A stretch of 64,000 nt of DNA from Flagellimonas sp. MMG031 (GTDB taxonomy: Bacteria > Bacteroidota > Bacteroidia > Flavobacteriales > Flavobacteriaceae). The DNA lies in contig NZ_CP157804.1 of NCBI RefSeq assembly GCF_040112705.1, forward strand, positions 2,536,001 through 2,600,000, read 5' to 3'. The position numbers and the translations under genes are program-made. Positions 62,873 through 64,000 of the stretch are shown here, in pieces; within the stretch, counting starts at the first letter, position 1; each line of letters opens with the position of its first letter. The notes beneath the pieces were generated by a model. It ran no database searches. It was not told the origin of the DNA and saw only the letters and a program-made list of their open reading frames with translations.

Positions 62873-64000
62873 ATTCCCGCTACTTCCTTGATTTCACCGA
62901 TTATCCTATCCGCCAATCCATCGGCTTCGGCTTGGGACTTGGCTTCGGTATAAATTCTGATGATGGGTTCCGTGTTCGATTTTCTCAAATGCACCCAATT
63001 CTCCGGAAAATCAATCTTCACCCCATCGATGGTAGACACCTCTTCATCCTTATATTTATGGTGCATGGCCTCCAACAGCGCATCTACATCCAAGTCGGGC
63101 GTCAATGCTATCTTCTTTTTGCTCATAAAATAGCTCGGGTAACTGGCACGAAGTTCGGCCACTGTTCCACCGCGCTCGGCCATCAGCATCAAAAATAAAG
63201 CCGTCCCCACCAAGGCATCCCGTCCATAATGGCTCTCAGGATAAATGATACCGCCATTGCCCTCACCCCCAATAATGGCATTATTGGCCTTCATCTTGGT
63301 CACTACGTTCACCTCCCCCACTGCAGCAGCTTCGTAAGTGCCGCCGTGTTTTTCCGTAATGTCGCGCAAAGCACGGGAGGAGGAAAGATTGGATACCGTA
63401 TTTCCTTTGGTCTTGGATAGCACATAATCGGCGCAAGCCACTAGCGTATATTCTTCACCGAACATTTCCCCATCATTGCTAATAAATGCCAATCGGTCCA
63501 CGTCCGGGTCCACTACAATGCCAAAATCAGCCTTTTCCTCCACTACTTTCTTGCAGATATCGCCCAAATGTTCCTTCAAAGGTTCGGGGTTATGCGGAAA
63601 ATGTCCTGTGGGGTCACAATATAATTTTACTACTTCAACCCCCAATTCTTCAAGCAATTTTGGAATGGCAATCCCACCTGTTGAATTGACCCCGTCGACC
63701 ACAACCTTAAAGCCTACCTTTTTTATGGTCTCGGCATCTACCAAAGGTAATTCCAATACTTCATCTATATGGATATCGATGTAGGAATCGTTCTTTATGA
63801 TTTCACCCAAATCATCGACCTCGGCGAATTCAAAATCCTCTTTCTCGGCCAAGGCCAAGATCTTAGCGCCTTGCTCCGCATCCAAAAACTCCCCTTTTTC
63901 GTTCAATAATTTAAGGGCGTTCCACTGTTTGGGGTTATGGCTGGCCGTTAAAATAATGCCGCCGTCCGCTTTTTCCAAAGGAACCGCAATCTCTACGGTG
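62869..64000 (-). CDS. glmM: phosphoglucosamine mutase (5' end outside the window)
   Basis: C-terminal about 377 residues of an alpha-D-phosphohexomutase; the gene continues beyond the right edge, so its start is not seen. The phosphoserine catalytic loop is ILTASHNPKQWNALK, the metal-binding loop is IVVDPDVDRLAFIS, the sugar-binding loop is GGEGNGGIIYPESHYGRDA and the C-terminal phosphate loop is VHLRKSNTEPIIRIYTEAKS. It makes glucosamine 1-phosphate from the 6-phosphate for UDP-GlcNAc, the precursor of lipid A and peptidoglycan. GlmM versus ManB/Pgm-type is judged from the loop motifs and is likely, not certain. Convergent with the LpxL-like gene. Confidence 0.87.
   Translation of the reverse strand, partial: TVEIAVPLEKADGGIILTASHNPKQWNALKLLNEKGEFLDAEQGAKILALAEKEDFEFAEVDDLGEIIKNDSYIDIHIDEVLELPLVDAETIKKVGFKVVVDGVNSTGGIAIPKLLEELGVEVVKLYCDPTGHFPHNPEPLKEHLGDICKKVVEEKADFGIVVDPDVDRLAFISNDGEMFGEEYTLVACADYVLSKTKGNTVSNLSSSRALRDITEKHGGTYEAAAVGEVNVVTKMKANNAIIGGEGNGGIIYPESHYGRDALVGTALFLMLMAERGGTVAELRASYPSYFMSKKKIALTPDLDVDALLEAMHHKYKDEEVSTIDGVKIDFPENWVHLRKSNTEPIIRIYTEAKSQAEADGLADRIIGEIKEVAGI

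Noticed and set aside
1..64000. tRNA, rRNA and prophage genes
   Set aside because: No cloverleaf-like sequence, ribosomal RNA segment, integrase or phage structural gene was found by eye in the window.

Overview
The window looks like a chromosomal segment of a marine Flavobacteriaceae bacterium (Bacteroidota), most like the Muricauda/Flagellimonas group. This is inferred from several things: five promoters with the Bacteroidota -7 box TAnnTTTG, weak or absent Shine-Dalgarno sites, many lipoproteins ending in a short hydrophobic run plus Cys, TPR/HTH membrane regulators, SlyD-type FKBP, a fused alpha/beta 2-oxoacid dehydrogenase E1, MutS2 and DUF885/DUF4251/DUF1835/DUF2490 proteins. No rRNA, tRNA, CRISPR array, transposase or integrase was seen. 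Gene density is high and most intergenic gaps are below 250 bp.

Layout. 0-8.4 kb: gamma-glutamyltransferase, a secreted hypothetical, FKBP, an ankyrin lipoprotein/acyltransferase pair, a membrane-tethered AraC-TPR regulator and a leishmanolysin-like lipoprotein protease. 8.5-12.1 kb: a three-gene envelope operon (MORN-like secreted protein, DUF2490 barrel, MORN protein). 12.4-17.7 kb: a TolB-propeller/amidohydrolase fusion, a zinc alcohol dehydrogenase and a RadC-like JAB protein. 17.7-20.6 kb: an AT-rich insert with a GHKL (MutL/MORC/Hsp90-like) ATPase and a small upstream gene, the best candidate here for an undescribed (possibly defence) system. 20.7-25.7 kb: DUF302, AraC regulator, SnoaL-like, YHS, AhpD-like and isochorismatase-like genes. 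The promoters of the last two share a 68-bp operator layout. 25.7-37.6 kb: sugar dehydrogenase lipoprotein, a frameshifted DUF4251 gene, DMT transporter, OmpA lipoprotein, lipocalin, 2-oxoacid dehydrogenase E1, 2OG oxygenase plus SUI1, the DUF1835/nucleoside phosphorylase/NMT1-like row, and Ung. 37.6-48.7 kb: MutS2, serine hydrolase, Tat-exported Gfo/Idh/MocA protein, a cholesterol-dependent-cytolysin-like lipoprotein divergent from a TPR-HTH regulator, and a DUF885 peptidase. 48.9-50.6 kb: AT-rich genes bounded by attC-like imperfect inverted repeats. 50.7-64 kb: SGNH hydrolase, Zn-protease lipoprotein, DCC thioredoxin-like protein, DAACS symporter, AroC, LpxH-like hydrolase, FAD/Fe-S dehydrogenase, small OM barrel, TlpA/DUF4369, rhomboid, LpxL-like acyltransferase and the C-terminal part of GlmM, which runs off the right edge.

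How the parts work together. Much of the window is envelope-directed: lipid A (LpxH-like, LpxL-like), peptidoglycan/amino-sugar precursor (GlmM), OM barrels, MORN/OmpA proteins, exported proteases and peptidases, and TlpA-type thiol reductases. A second theme is amino-acid and redox metabolism (GGT, E1, AroC, DAACS, ADH, FAD/Fe-S dehydrogenase, AhpD-like and YHS). Three patches have foreign base composition or boundaries: the GHKL cassette, the attC-like cassette pair, and probably the serine hydrolase at 39.9 kb. Regulatory structure visible in the DNA includes a duplicated 68-bp promoter/operator and two pairs of 11-bp-spaced ATGGACA boxes between the cytolysin and its divergent regulator.
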